Made by a program: the position numbers and the translations under genes. This document shows, in pieces, positions 1 to 8,538 of a DNA stretch of 49,298 bases (position 1 is the first letter of the stretch; each line of letters opens with the position of its first letter). The stretch comes from Gemmatimonadota bacterium (lineage in GTDB: Bacteria > Gemmatimonadota > Gemmatimonadetes > Gemmatimonadales > Gemmatimonadaceae): assembly GCA_031127095.1 (NCBI GenBank), contig JARIEX010000007.1:1-49298 (forward strand), given 5' to 3'. The notes beneath the pieces were generated by a model that did no database searches, had not been told where the DNA came from, and saw only the letters and a program-made list of their open reading frames with translations.

Positions 1-2087
1 TCGACTACGCGCACGATATCGCCGTACTTCTCACCGAAGAGCGCCATCGCGCCCTGCTCGACCGCGTCCGCATACGCCGACTCGCGTGTGTTCACGGGTG
101 CCGCCGTCCACACGCCGGCGTTGACCTGCGCCTCGATCTCCGCGAGTTGTGCGGGCGTCAGCGGACCGTGATGCGTGAAATCGAAGCGCAGCCGGTCGGG
201 TGACACGAGCGACCCCGCCTGATGGACATGCTCGCCCAGCACATGGCGGAGGGCCGCGTGCAGCAAGTGGGTCGCGGTGTGGTTGCGCTCGGTATCGTGT
301 CGGCGCGCACGCGGTACGACGGCGTGCGCCCGGCCAAAGGTGACCTCGCCCACGACGGTGCCGATGGCAGCAATGCGTCCATCGATCTTCTTGACATCGG
401 AAACACTGACAGACCAGCCGTCACCGGTAATCGTGCCGTGGTCGGAGACCTGCCCACCTGACTCCGCATAGAAGGGCGTGTCCCGCAGCATCACCGCCAC
501 CCGTCCGTCGGGGAGCGTACGTACGGCCGTTACGACGGTCACCGCTTCGGTGACATCGTAGCCGACGAACCGCCCCAACGCGGCCGCCTGCTCCTGATCG
601 TGCGTCCACTGCGTCGGATCGCCGAACTCGTCGGCACTGACGGTGATCTGTCGCGACTTCCGGTCGTCTTGCGACTGCTTCCGCTGTGCCGCAAGCGCCT
701 GCTCGAAGCCAGAAATGTCCACGAGATAGCCACGCTCACGCGCCATCAACTCGGTGAGGTCGATCGGGAAGCCGAACGTGTCGTACAGGCGGAAGGTATC
801 CTCGCCCGAGATCGTCCCGCGCATGGCCGTCGAGCCCTGCGTCGACGCCGTCGGCGCGAGCTCCTCGAAGCGCGACATGCCGGCATCGATCGTTGTGAGG
901 AACCGCTCCTCTTCGGCGCGCGTCGTATCCAGAATATGCTTGCGACGGACGTGCAGCTCGGGATAGAGATCGCGCATGGTCTCGATGACCACCTCGACCA
1001 CGTGCACCAGTGTGGGGTCGCGCCGGCCCAGCAGCCACGCATGACGCACCGCGCGACGGAGAATCCGGCGCAGCACGTACCCGCGCCCCTCGTTGCTCGG
1101 GAAGACGCCGTCCGCGAGCAGGAAGGCCGTGGCGCGCGCGTGATCCGCGATCACGCGGAACGATGCCGGATCGATCTCGCGACCGTCCTTGCCGAATGCC
1201 GTCCCAAGACCGACGCCGGGCCGGTACGGATACCCGATGCCGACGACCTCCTCCACGCGCGCGATGAGCGGGCGGAACAGATCGGTGTGAAAGTTATTGG
1301 TCACGCCCTGCATGACGGCGGCGATGCGCTCGAGCCCGGCGCCGGTATCCACCGACGGCTTGGGGAGCGGCACCAAGGTGCCGTCTTGCTGCCGGTCGAA
1401 CTGCATGAACACGAGATTCCAGATCTCGAGGAAACGTCCGGCCTCGGCGCCCTCAACGAACGCGTCGAGCGAATAGTCGGAGATCTCGGTGTTCGTCCAC
1501 TCGCCGTGCGCGTCCTTCGGGAACGCCCAATCCGGGGCCATGTGCGCGAGATCCACGTAGATCTCCGTGCACGGGCCGCACGGACCGGTGTCAGCCATCT
1601 GCCAGAAGTTGTCCTTGGCGCCCAGTCCGTAGATGCGATTGTCGGGGACGTCGGCGACGTCCTTCCAAAGCTGCCGCGCCTCGTCGTCCTCGTGGAACAC
1701 CGTGACGCGAAGATGCTCGCGCGGGATCTTCAGGTCCTCGGTGATGAACTCCCACGCGAAGCGGATCGCATCACGCTTGAAGTAGTCACCGAACGAGAAG
1801 TTGCCGAGCATCTCGAAGAAGGTGTGGTGGCGTGCCGTATGGCCGACCTGCTCGAGGTCGTTGTGCTTGCCGCCGGCCCGCACGCATTTCTGCGACGTGG
1901 TCGCGCGGCGGTTGCCATCGGGCGCGTCCTCCATGCCGAGAAACACCTTCTTGAACTGGACCATGCCTGCGTTCGTGAACAGCAGGGTGGGATCATCTGC
2001 CGGGACGAGCGCGGAGCTCGGACGGACGGCGTGGCCATTCTTCGCGAAGTAGGCCAGGAATCGGGCGCGGATATCGGACGCATGCAT
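1..2087 (-). CDS. alaS: alanine--tRNA ligase, 3' end cut by window edge
   Basis: Class II aminoacyl-tRNA synthetase that charges tRNA-Ala in the cytoplasm and clears mischarged Ser/Gly through its editing domain. About 695 codons are visible; the family usually has 870-900 residues, so the C-terminal part lies outside the window. The N-terminus MHASDIRARFLAYFAKNGH is the typical AlaRS start, followed by the catalytic core (RATTSQKCVRAGGKHNDLE, then TGPCGPCTEIY). The editing-domain zinc motif NHTATHLLH (HxxxH) is present near residue 600. The second zinc motif (CxxxH) should follow just beyond the edge, since the visible part ends at GDIVRVV. The gene lies 40 bp downstream of recX, a recA-recX-alaS order common in bacteria. 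A TATATT box 9 nt before the ATG may give it its own short-leader transcript. Confidence 0.96.
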   Translation of the reverse strand, partial: MHASDIRARFLAYFAKNGHAVRPSSALVPADDPTLLFTNAGMVQFKKVFLGMEDAPDGNRRATTSQKCVRAGGKHNDLEQVGHTARHHTFFEMLGNFSFGDYFKRDAIRFAWEFITEDLKIPREHLRVTVFHEDDEARQLWKDVADVPDNRIYGLGAKDNFWQMADTGPCGPCTEIYVDLAHMAPDWAFPKDAHGEWTNTEISDYSLDAFVEGAEAGRFLEIWNLVFMQFDRQQDGTLVPLPKPSVDTGAGLERIAAVMQGVTNNFHTDLFRPLIARVEEVVGIGYPYRPGVGLGTAFGKDGREIDPASFRVIADHARATAFLLADGVFPSNEGRGYVLRRILRRAVRHAWLLGRRDPTLVHVVEVVIETMRDLYPELHVRRKHILDTTRAEEERFLTTIDAGMSRFEELAPTASTQGSTAMRGTISGEDTFRLYDTFGFPIDLTELMARERGYLVDISGFEQALAAQRKQSQDDRKSRQITVSADEFGDPTQWTHDQEQAAALGRFVGYDVTEAVTVVTAVRTLPDGRVAVMLRDTPFYAESGGQVSDHGTITGDGWSVSVSDVKKIDGRIAAIGTVVGEVTFGRAHAVVPRARRHDTERNHTATHLLHAALRHVLGEHVHQAGSLVSPDRLRFDFTHHGPLTPAQLAEIEAQVNAGVWTAAPVNTRESAYADAVEQGAMALFGEKYGDIVRVV

Positions 2088-2096
2088 AGGTGTGCA

Positions 2097-2102
2097 AATA
2101 TA
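2097..2102 (-). promoter_or_regulatory. candidate -10 box of alaS (TATATT)
   Basis: On the minus strand TATATTTG ends 9 nt before the alaS ATG. If it is a -10 element, transcription would start 2-3 nt before the start codon, giving an almost leaderless mRNA. There is no clear -35 hexamer and no Shine-Dalgarno sequence before this ATG. The same TAnnTT pattern recurs before other genes of the window. Confidence 0.4.
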
Positions 2103-2110
2103 GACGGACG

Positions 2111-2129
2111 AGCCCCCGATGCGGAGGCT
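2111..2129 (-). terminator. small hairpin overlapping the recX stop codon
   Basis: On the minus strand AGCCTCCG-CAT-CGGGGGCT forms an 8-bp stem with a 3-nt loop, using one G-U pair. It starts inside the recX stop codon and is followed by the moderately T-rich CGTCCGTCTATATTTG. It could attenuate recA-recX transcription ahead of alaS. The T tract is poor, so the call is weak. Confidence 0.3.
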
Positions 2130-2868
2130 ACTCGTGCCCGTCGTCGCCCATCGTTGCCAGCACGTCGCGTAGTACCTGCGAGATCACATGTCCGCTGAAC
2201 CCGCGCCGCTGCAAAAAACCGACAAGCCGCCGCCGCGCTATGGCGGGAGGTTGGTTCGCCAGCGCCCGGCCCCGCTTCTCGGCGAGCTCCCTGCAGGCCT
2301 GCGCCTCGTCGAAGCCGTCGTGGCTGATCGCGATGCTGACGGCGTCCTGCGCCATACGCCCCTCCACGCCTTTGCGCCGCAGCACCTGCCGCACGTGAGA
2401 CGGGGCCTCGCCACGGCGGAGACGCGCTGCGGCTTCGGCCAGCGCCACCTCTTCGTCGGAGAGGACACCGGAGGCAGCCAGGCGATCGAGCGCGTCGGCC
2501 ACGAGCGCGCGATCCGGTTGATGGCGACGGAGGCGCAGCTCCAGTTCCCGTCGCGTTTTCCGCCCGCGCGCCAGCGCGTTGACGGCCCGATCCACGACAT
2601 CGGTGACCGCCGACTCGCGGGCGAGATGCGCCACGGCCGCCGCATCCAGGGCGACGCCAGCGCGTGTGGCACCGGTGTCGCTGAGCGCGGCGATGGGGAC
2701 GGTGAATGCACGGCCGTCGGCCAGCGTCAGCACGAAGCGACCCGGCCGACGGGAGGACTCGAGCACCTGCTTGACGATGCCCGCGCCATGCTCCGGTTCG
2801 GATTCAGGCTCGGGTACGAAAAGAGCCGAGGGGCTACTCACAATGAGCCGTGGTGATCCGGGCACCAC
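2128..2868 (-). CDS. recX: RecX family regulatory protein
   Basis: RecX proteins bind RecA filaments and modulate recombinase and coprotease activity. The 246-residue product has the family layout: a basic region around ALARGRKTRRELELRLRR (residues about 98-115), repeated three-helix units with VADALDRLAASGVLSDEEVA and VRQVLRRKGVEG, and a C-terminal RRRLVGFLQRRGFSGHVI. An N-terminal extension of about 40 residues, with an acidic stretch (PEPESEPEHG), precedes the conserved part. It begins with GTG, so the true start could be a little further downstream. It lies 60 bp downstream of recA on the same strand, as expected for a RecA modulator. Confidence in the family is high and in the exact start moderate. 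Confidence 0.9.
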   Translation of the reverse strand: MVPGSPRLIVSSPSALFVPEPESEPEHGAGIVKQVLESSRRPGRFVLTLADGRAFTVPIAALSDTGATRAGVALDAAAVAHLARESAVTDVVDRAVNALARGRKTRRELELRLRRHQPDRALVADALDRLAASGVLSDEEVALAEAAARLRRGEAPSHVRQVLRRKGVEGRMAQDAVSIAISHDGFDEAQACRELAEKRGRALANQPPAIARRRLVGFLQRRGFSGHVISQVLRDVLATMGDDGHE

Positions 2869-2928
2869 TTCACATCGCGAGCGACCCCTCGGCCCTCATC
2901 TCGTACGGACACGCGGTCGTCCTGCCCG

Positions 2929-3957
2929 CTATTCCTCGGGCTCGTCAGGCACGCCGGGCGTCTCCGCCACCTTCACGCCGAGGAGCACTTTGACCTTCTC
3001 CTCGATCTCGGCCATGAGCACCGGGTTGTCCTTGAGGAACATCTTCGCGTTCTCACGGCCCTGTCCGATGCGCTGCGTGCCGTAGCTGTACCACGCGCCG
3101 GCCTTGTCGATGATACCGGCTTCCGAGCCGATATCGACGAGCAGCGACGTATGGCTGATGCCTTCCGCGTACATGATGTCGAACTCGGCCTGCTTGAATG
3201 GCGGCGCGACCTTGTTCTTGACGACCTTCACGCGGACATGCGAGCCGATCACTTCTTCCTTGTCCTTCACCGGGCCGATGCGACGGATGTCGAGGCGAAC
3301 CGAGGCGTAGAATTTGAGCGCCTTGCCACCGGTAGTGGTTTCCGGGTTACCGAACATGACACCGATCTTCTCACGCAGCTGATTGATGAAAATCACGGAC
3401 GTCTTCGAGCGCGCGATAGCGCCGGTGAGCTTGCGGAGCGCCTGACTCATGAGGCGCGCCTGCAGGCCGACATGGGAGTCACCCATGTCCCCCTCAATTT
3501 CGGCTTTAGGCACGAGCGCTGCGACGGAGTCGATCACGATGACATCGACGGCACCGGAGCGCACGAGGATTTCACAGATCTCGAGCGCTTGCTCACCCGT
3601 GTCGGGCTGGGAGATCAGCATGTTCTCCACATCGACACCCAGCTTCTTTGCGTATTCGGTGTCAAGCGCATGCTCCGCGTCGATGAACGCCGCCACGCCG
3701 CCCAGCTTCTGGGCGTTGGCCACCACGTGCAAGCAGAGCGTGGTCTTGCCGCTCGACTCCGGGCCGTAAATCTCGGTGACGCGGCCCCGGGGAATGCCAC
3801 CCACGCCGATCGCCGCGTCGAGATTGATCGCACCGGTCGGGATCGACTCGACGCGGACCTTGGAGTCGGTGCCGAGCCGCATGATCGATCCCTTGCCGCA
3901 GCTCTTTTCGATCTGGGCAACCGCGAGCGCCAGGGCCTTGCGCTTGTCGTCTGACAT
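2929..3957 (-). CDS. recA: recombinase RecA
   Basis: DNA-dependent ATPase that forms filaments on single-stranded DNA, drives homologous recombination and triggers LexA self-cleavage where LexA exists. From the chosen start [18 protein letters not shown] the protein has 342 residues, a normal RecA length. Walker A GPESSGKT is at residues 65-72, the Walker B region [12 protein letters not shown] near 140, the DNA-binding loop region [20 protein letters not shown] near 155-175, and an acidic tail ends in PDEPEE. In-frame starts at 3972 and 4005 would add 5 or 16 residues. I prefer 3957 because it matches the family N-terminus and has a GGCGGGA ribosome-binding-like stretch upstream. A promoter candidate lies at 4021-4048. 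Confidence 0.98.
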   Translation of the reverse strand: MSDDKRKALALAVAQIEKSCGKGSIMRLGTDSKVRVESIPTGAINLDAAIGVGGIPRGRVTEIYGPESSGKTTLCLHVVANAQKLGGVAAFIDAEHALDTEYAKKLGVDVENMLISQPDTGEQALEICEILVRSGAVDVIVIDSVAALVPKAEIEGDMGDSHVGLQARLMSQALRKLTGAIARSKTSVIFINQLREKIGVMFGNPETTTGGKALKFYASVRLDIRRIGPVKDKEEVIGSHVRVKVVKNKVAPPFKQAEFDIMYAEGISHTSLLVDIGSEAGIIDKAGAWYSYGTQRIGQGRENAKMFLKDNPVLMAEIEEKVKVLLGVKVAETPGVPDEPEE

Positions 3958-4020
3958 CACTGTTCCCGCCATAGATACCGCCGTCGTGAGTGGTGAAGCC
4001 GCCATGCCCTGGCCCGCGAG

Positions 4021-4048
4021 AATCTACCGGGAACGCGGGCGGGACCAA
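4021..4048 (-). promoter_or_regulatory. candidate recA promoter
   Basis: On the minus strand TTGGTC (4048-4043), a 16-nt spacer and TAGATT (4026-4021) resemble a housekeeping promoter. The predicted start near 4014 would give a leader of about 57 nt to the preferred recA start at 3957. The yraN-recA gap of 149 nt is unusually long for this window, which fits an independent promoter. I saw no inverted repeat that I could call a LexA operator. Confidence 0.45.
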
Positions 4049-4106
4049 TACCCGAATAAAATACGAAGAAGCTGCGATGTGGACAACTCCCCATCGCTGT
4101 CCGATT

Positions 4107-4472
4107 TCAGGACAGTGAGAAAGCGTCCTCAATGTGTAGAACACGGACATTCTGACCGATTACCAGCACCCCGATCACGTCGAACCGGTAATCGAGCTCG
4201 GCGGATCCGTGCCGATCCATCCACACCCGCGCGCTGCGCCCCAGCTCACGCCGCTTGCGGTAGTGTACGGCGGCGATCGGTCCACCGAACGCATCCCCGC
4301 GTCGTGCCTTGACCTCAACGAATGCGATCGTGTGCGCGCGCTGCATGATGAGGTCAATGTCGCGATGGCCACTGCGAAATCGGTGCGCCACACACGTCCA
4401 CCCGGCGCGCCGCATCCACCGCGCCGCGATCCGTTCACCGAGCAGCCCAAGCGCCTGCCGTTGTTTCGTCAT
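4107..4472 (-). CDS. yraN: YraN / UPF0102 family nuclease-fold protein
   Basis: Small protein of 121 residues with the restriction-endonuclease-like fold typical of the UPF0102 (YraN) family, whose cellular role is unsettled. The family signature is clear: GERIAARWMRRAGW near residues 12-25, a GHRDIDLIM segment at 35-43 carrying the acidic residues, and IAFVEVKARRG at 49-59 holding the E-x-K pair. The C-terminus RFDVIGVLV also fits. It lies between the GDPD gene (83 nt upstream) and recA (149 nt downstream), all on the minus strand. There is no good Shine-Dalgarno before the ATG. A link to DNA processing is suggested by the fold and by the recA neighbour, but no substrate can be inferred. Confidence 0.9.
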   Translation of the reverse strand: MTKQRQALGLLGERIAARWMRRAGWTCVAHRFRSGHRDIDLIMQRAHTIAFVEVKARRGDAFGGPIAAVHYRKRRELGRSARVWMDRHGSAELDYRFDVIGVLVIGQNVRVLHIEDAFSLS

Positions 4473-4555
4473 GGGCGCACGCTACAGCATGCGCGATTCC
4501 CGTGTGTCACCAAAAGCGTGCGTGCAGGATCACGGCGACGCGCGCGTCGTTGCCG

Positions 4556-5326
4556 TCAGCGACGCACCGCCAGAATAGCGGCCGGATCATCGGTGATGAT
4601 CCCCTGCACGCCCTGTGCCCAGAGCCGCACGGCCTGCCGGGGCTCATTCACCGTCCACACATGGGTGACCACGCCGGTGTGGCGCACGGCGCGCGTGATG
4701 GCCGCGATCGGCACCGGGATGCCACGGCGTACCGGCGGAATGCACAACGCCTGATACCACGGCAGCTCGACGCGGCGCCGCAGCAGCGCGGGAAGCAGGA
4801 GCCGCACCACATCGGGCGTGCTGGCGCCGAGCGCGAAACCACCACCCCGGAGCGGCAGCGTACTCGCGACGTCAAAACCGGCCACGATCACACGGTGCTC
4901 GAGGCGATGGTGCTTGATGGCCGCGTGGAGCGCGCCGGATGCGGCAGGCGTCTTTAACTCGACGATGAGCGGCAGCGTGGCCGGCACGGCCTCGATGACT
5001 TCGTCGAACGTCGGGACCCGGACACCGCGGCCGCGCCACGGAAACGTGCGCCCCTGATCGGCGGTGTACCGGGCTCCGGCATCGGCCTCACGCAGCTCGG
5101 CCAACGTCAAGGCGGCCACGGATCCGGTGCCGCTGGTGGTGCGGTCAATCGTGAGATCGTGCATGACCACCAGCACCCCATCCCGCGTAACCTGCACGTC
5201 GAACTCGATGGCGTCGGCACCGAGGGCCACCGCCTGCTGCAGCGCCTCGAGGGTGTTCTCCGGCGCGTGCGCTCTGTCGCCGCGATGCCCGATGACGGGC
5301 CGGGCGGTCGGGTCAAGCAAGATCAT
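4556..5326 (-). CDS. glycerophosphodiester phosphodiesterase family protein
   Basis: Enzyme of the GDPD family, which hydrolyses glycerophosphodiesters from phospholipid turnover to sn-glycerol 3-phosphate and an alcohol. From MILLDPTARP the product has 256 residues, typical for the soluble UgpQ-like type. HRGDRAHAPENT at residues 14-25 carries the catalytic His and metal Glu, E41 and D43 in IEFDV are metal ligands, and H56 in VVMHD is the second catalytic His. Later segments LIVELKT and VVTHVWTVNEP also match. No signal peptide is seen, so it is probably cytoplasmic. A longer in-frame start at 5371 is rejected because it lies inside the terminator hairpin at 5349-5379. A TAGATT box lies 5 nt before the ATG. 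Confidence 0.93.
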   Translation of the reverse strand: MILLDPTARPVIGHRGDRAHAPENTLEALQQAVALGADAIEFDVQVTRDGVLVVMHDLTIDRTTSGTGSVAALTLAELREADAGARYTADQGRTFPWRGRGVRVPTFDEVIEAVPATLPLIVELKTPAASGALHAAIKHHRLEHRVIVAGFDVASTLPLRGGGFALGASTPDVVRLLLPALLRRRVELPWYQALCIPPVRRGIPVPIAAITRAVRHTGVVTHVWTVNEPRQAVRLWAQGVQGIITDDPAAILAVRR

Positions 5327-5331
5327 GCGGC

Positions 5332-5337
5332 AATCTA
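5332..5337 (-). promoter_or_regulatory. candidate -10 box of the GDPD gene (TAGATT)
   Basis: TAGATT ends 5 nt before the ATG at 5326 on the minus strand, directly after the terminator of the preceding gene. A new promoter is needed here, and this spacing implies a leaderless transcript. No Shine-Dalgarno sequence is visible. Confidence 0.4.
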
Positions 5338-5348
5338 ACGAAAAGGAA

Positions 5349-5379
5349 ACGGGGCGATGCACGCTGTGCATCGCCCCGT
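5349..5379 (-). terminator. intrinsic terminator of the TonB-dependent receptor gene
   Basis: A perfect 14-bp stem (5349-5362 with 5366-5379) encloses a 3-nt loop. On the minus strand it is followed by the T-rich GTTTCCTTTTCGTT. It lies 72 nt after the receptor stop codon and separates the receptor from the GDPD gene. Confidence 0.85.
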
Positions 5380-5451
5380 CGTCACCGTGCCGTATCAGAT
5401 CGCCGAGCGGTACGGCACGACCGATCAGCGGTCAGCCGCGCCCGCCTGCGA

Positions 5452-8385
5452 CTAGAACGAGTACTGCAAACGCGTCATCACCATACGCCCGATCTCCGGC
5501 ACGCCGGGGAAGGTGCGCACGCGGTTGTCGAACAGGTTCGAGGCATTCACCGTCCAGGCGAGCTTCTGCTTGCCCATCATGAAGCGCTTCGTCATCTGCG
5601 CATCGAACGTCACGGCTTCGGAGACGTTCTCGTAGCAGTACGTGCCGGCCGGGGCCGGAGAGCAGCGGCCGGGGCCGCCCGACGCAGTCGCCGTTGCGCC
5701 GGCCTGACCCGGCGCGATCGGGAAGGCAAAACCCGTGGCGTAGACGCCGGAGTTGACGGGATACGCTTCGTTGTACCGCGAGCGCAGCTCGAAGCCGAGT
5801 CCGTTCTCATCGTTCCGGTAGCGCATACCAATCGACCCACGCGAGTTGGGCGAGTTGGACATCAACGGCAGGCCATTCCCGCCGTTCAGACCACGGAAGA
5901 CGTTCTGGCTCTGGTAGCTGTAGGCCAGATCCATCGTCACCCGCTCGGAGGCGGCCACCGTGGTGGCGAGATCGAGACCGCGCACCCACAGCTTGCCGTT
6001 GGACGTGAGGTACGTCGCGTACACCGCGTTCGGCGCCGTGGCACCGTTGGCGAAGGTCACGACACCGACCGGCAGCGACGCGACGCTCGGCGTGACGGCT
6101 CCCGCAATTCCGCTCACGATGGCACCGATCTGCGCCGGCGTGAGGCCGAGCTGCGCGAGCTGCGGCCCGAGGCCGGCGGCGAGCTGCTGCCCGAGATATC
6201 CGCCCAGCTGCTGCGGATTCCCGAAGAACACGTTCGGCGTCGCCAGGGCGGCGCCGGTGCCGACGTCACCGCGCTCCTGACCCCACAGCGCGACGTCGAA
6301 CGTGACCTTGCCACCCACCGTGCCCTTGTAGCCCACCTCGAACGTGTTGTTGAAGGCGGCGGCGAGCGGGTCAATGTCACGGACCGCATCCGTAGCGAGC
6401 GCGGTCGTCGCGGACGTGAGGTACGAGACGCGCGTCGCGAGATCGGCGTTGGTCGGCGTGCGGGTGCCCAAGTACTGCACCGCCCCGCTGGCCAGCTGCT
6501 GCGCGATGGCGGCCGGCAGGCCGGCCTGCTGCAGCGCGCCGGCGATACCGGGCGTGAGGCGCGGAGCCAGCGCCTGAATGGCACCCGGGAACGCGGCCGC
6601 GGCACTGGCGCCGACGAAGTTGCCCTGCGCGGCATACGCCGACTTCATGCAATAGGCACCGAACGCGCTGCCGGTGGAGCAGCTGCGGTTGAACTGCCAC
6701 CCCTGCTTGGGCGGATTGCCACGCGCCTTCACGTCAAAGCCCGACCCGCCGGCGTTCGGCGTCTGGATCAGATCGAGGAAAAAGTTGAAATTGGCCGGCG
6801 TCGAAAACGCGCGGTTGAACGTGACGCGGATGTTCTGATTGGCGTTCGGCTTCAGAATCAGCGCGGCGCGCGGCGAGAAAAACTGGCCGGCGATGACGTT
6901 GTTCCCGTCGGCGCGGGCCGCCAGCAGCACTTCAAGCTGCTTGATCGGCTTGGTGGACGACTGAATGTAGGCGCCGTACTCGGTGACGTTGTCCACGAGC
7001 TCATTGGAGCCGTTGATCGTGCCGCCGGTGCGCGGATTCGTCCAGATGTAGTCAGCGCCGTACGTGAAGCTCTGCTTCTGGCCGAGATCAAAGCCGTGCT
7101 GCAACTGCGCCGCGGCCACCCGGGACTGATCGACGATCGGCTGGCCGGAGCGCAGCAGGTACGTGCCCTTGTCCGAGGTCGACGTGTCGTTGCCGGCGTC
7201 GCTGGAATTGAGGAAGGCCTGGGCGAACAGCTTGTTCCAGCGGAAGCGCTGCTGAAGGCTCAGGTACGTCCAGTTCTTGATCTGCGACGACCCGTTGGCG
7301 CCGGTCAGCTCGATGCCGCTGAGGACGTTGGTGTAGCCCAGCGTGCTGATCGCTTCCATGCCCTCGCGCGGACGCACGTCGAGACGCGCCTCGCCGGTGT
7401 AGCGCTGCAGATCGAAGTCACGCGCGTTCGACTTCCCGCGGCGTGCGGCAGGCACGTACGCGGCGTTCGGGAAGGTCGTGGGTTCGGACCGGTCGTTGTA
7501 CTCCCAGTCGCGGCCTTGCATGTATTCGCCCGACAGCTTGTACGCGACCTTCTCGTTCACCTTGCCGGCATGGCGAAGTCCGGTGCGCAGCACCGACCGC
7601 TCGCCGCCGTCCACGCTGATCGTCGTCCCCTGCGACTGGAACGGCGACTTCGTGATCACGTGGAGCACACCGTTGGAGCTATTCGGCCCGTACAGCGCTG
7701 ACGCCGGTCCGAGGAGCACTTCCATGCGGTCGATGTCTTCGTTCGTGCCAGTGAACAGGAACGGCACGTTCACGCGCAACGACGGCACACCCGCGAAGCG
7801 ATAGTCCTGCAGCATCAGCATGCTGCCGCTGAACGCGTTGTTGAAGCCACGCGCCACCACGTTGGCTTGCGCGATACCGCCCTTGTTGATGTCGACGCCG
7901 GGCGTCGACCGCAGGTGGTCGGTCACGGTCACGGCGGGCCGCTCTTCAATCTGCTGGCTGGTGACCGTGAGAATCTGCGCCGGCGCGTCGAGCACCTTTT
8001 CAGGGCGGGCACGGCTGGCTGTGACGACCGTCTGCTCGAGCACGTTCGCGCGCGGCGTCATCGCAATAGTGAGGGCGGTGCCGGGGCGCACGCTGGCCGA
8101 ACTCTTGGGCGCAAAACCGATCGCCGACACGGTCACGCTGTACGATCCGTCCGGCAGGTTGACGATGCGGAAGGCACCGTCGGCGGCGCTCACGGCACCG
8201 TACGATGCTCCGCCAGCCATGGCGGCTTTGATGGTGGCATTCTCGATCGGCATGCCGGTTTCGGCGTTGGTCACCTTTCCGGTGATCGTACCGGATTGCG
8301 CCGCCAGACCGGTGGCCGCGGCGGGAGCGACCCCCAATGCCAGCAGGGTAGCCGCAAAGACTCGTCGGACGCGAAACAGAACCAT
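5452..8385 (-). CDS. TonB-dependent outer-membrane receptor with carboxypeptidase-regulatory-like domain
   Basis: Outer-membrane transporter driven by TonB; the substrate is unknown. The start at 8385 gives 977 residues and is preceded by GAGG in CCCGAGGTGTGTG. Residues 1-30 form a signal peptide ending AATGLAAQ. Residues about 33-110 are a carboxypeptidase-regulatory-like beta-sandwich (GTITGKVTNAETGMPIENA), LEQTVVTASR at 116-125 is a TonB-box-like segment, and the plug follows to about 240 (LRSTPGVDINKGG). The rest is a 22-strand-type barrel ending in aromatic LQYSF. Two Ala/Gly-rich hydrophobic insertions (about 588-635 and 723-775) and two close cysteine pairs (about 566-580 and 905-917) are unusual. 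The signal-less extension up to 8493 is rejected. It is a single-gene unit with its own terminator. SusC-like polymer uptake is possible, but no SusD partner is adjacent. Confidence 0.92.
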   Translation of the reverse strand: MVLFRVRRVFAATLLALGVAPAAATGLAAQSGTITGKVTNAETGMPIENATIKAAMAGGASYGAVSAADGAFRIVNLPDGSYSVTVSAIGFAPKSSASVRPGTALTIAMTPRANVLEQTVVTASRARPEKVLDAPAQILTVTSQQIEERPAVTVTDHLRSTPGVDINKGGIAQANVVARGFNNAFSGSMLMLQDYRFAGVPSLRVNVPFLFTGTNEDIDRMEVLLGPASALYGPNSSNGVLHVITKSPFQSQGTTISVDGGERSVLRTGLRHAGKVNEKVAYKLSGEYMQGRDWEYNDRSEPTTFPNAAYVPAARRGKSNARDFDLQRYTGEARLDVRPREGMEAISTLGYTNVLSGIELTGANGSSQIKNWTYLSLQQRFRWNKLFAQAFLNSSDAGNDTSTSDKGTYLLRSGQPIVDQSRVAAAQLQHGFDLGQKQSFTYGADYIWTNPRTGGTINGSNELVDNVTEYGAYIQSSTKPIKQLEVLLAARADGNNVIAGQFFSPRAALILKPNANQNIRVTFNRAFSTPANFNFFLDLIQTPNAGGSGFDVKARGNPPKQGWQFNRSCSTGSAFGAYCMKSAYAAQGNFVGASAAAAFPGAIQALAPRLTPGIAGALQQAGLPAAIAQQLASGAVQYLGTRTPTNADLATRVSYLTSATTALATDAVRDIDPLAAAFNNTFEVGYKGTVGGKVTFDVALWGQERGDVGTGAALATPNVFFGNPQQLGGYLGQQLAAGLGPQLAQLGLTPAQIGAIVSGIAGAVTPSVASLPVGVVTFANGATAPNAVYATYLTSNGKLWVRGLDLATTVAASERVTMDLAYSYQSQNVFRGLNGGNGLPLMSNSPNSRGSIGMRYRNDENGLGFELRSRYNEAYPVNSGVYATGFAFPIAPGQAGATATASGGPGRCSPAPAGTYCYENVSEAVTFDAQMTKRFMMGKQKLAWTVNASNLFDNRVRTFPGVPEIGRMVMTRLQYSF

Positions 8386-8538
8386 CACACACCTCGGGAG
8401 GGAGGAAAGAACTTCGAGGTCGCTCAACCCGCAGGAAGGGGCGCGGGAAACGGGGCACGATATGCAGTCCCTATGTTCGCCGGAGGGTCGCACATCGTCA
8501 ATACGTGACGCGACAGTTACGCGGGATAACCGGGGTTT
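8386..8538. other. intergenic region between the receptor gene and ftsK
   Basis: This 153-nt gap must carry the promoter of the receptor gene. A TTGACG lies at 8501-8496 on the minus strand, but the best downstream hexamer (ACATAG) is 19 nt away, so I do not call a promoter. There is no hairpin good enough to be a terminator for ftsK, and no iron-box-like palindrome or riboswitch was recognised. Confidence 0.4.

Noticed and set aside
600-2198. Long plus-strand open frame opposite alaS (532 codons)
   Set aside because: It mirrors alaS on the other strand, has an Arg/His-rich composition typical of antisense frames in GC-rich DNA, and shows no domain.
4006-4106. LexA operator upstream of recA
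   Set aside because: I found no clear palindrome, and the consensus for this lineage is not known to me.
8386-8538. Riboswitch or iron box before the TonB-dependent receptor
   Set aside because: No cobalamin-riboswitch core, Fur-like palindrome or other known element could be recognised.
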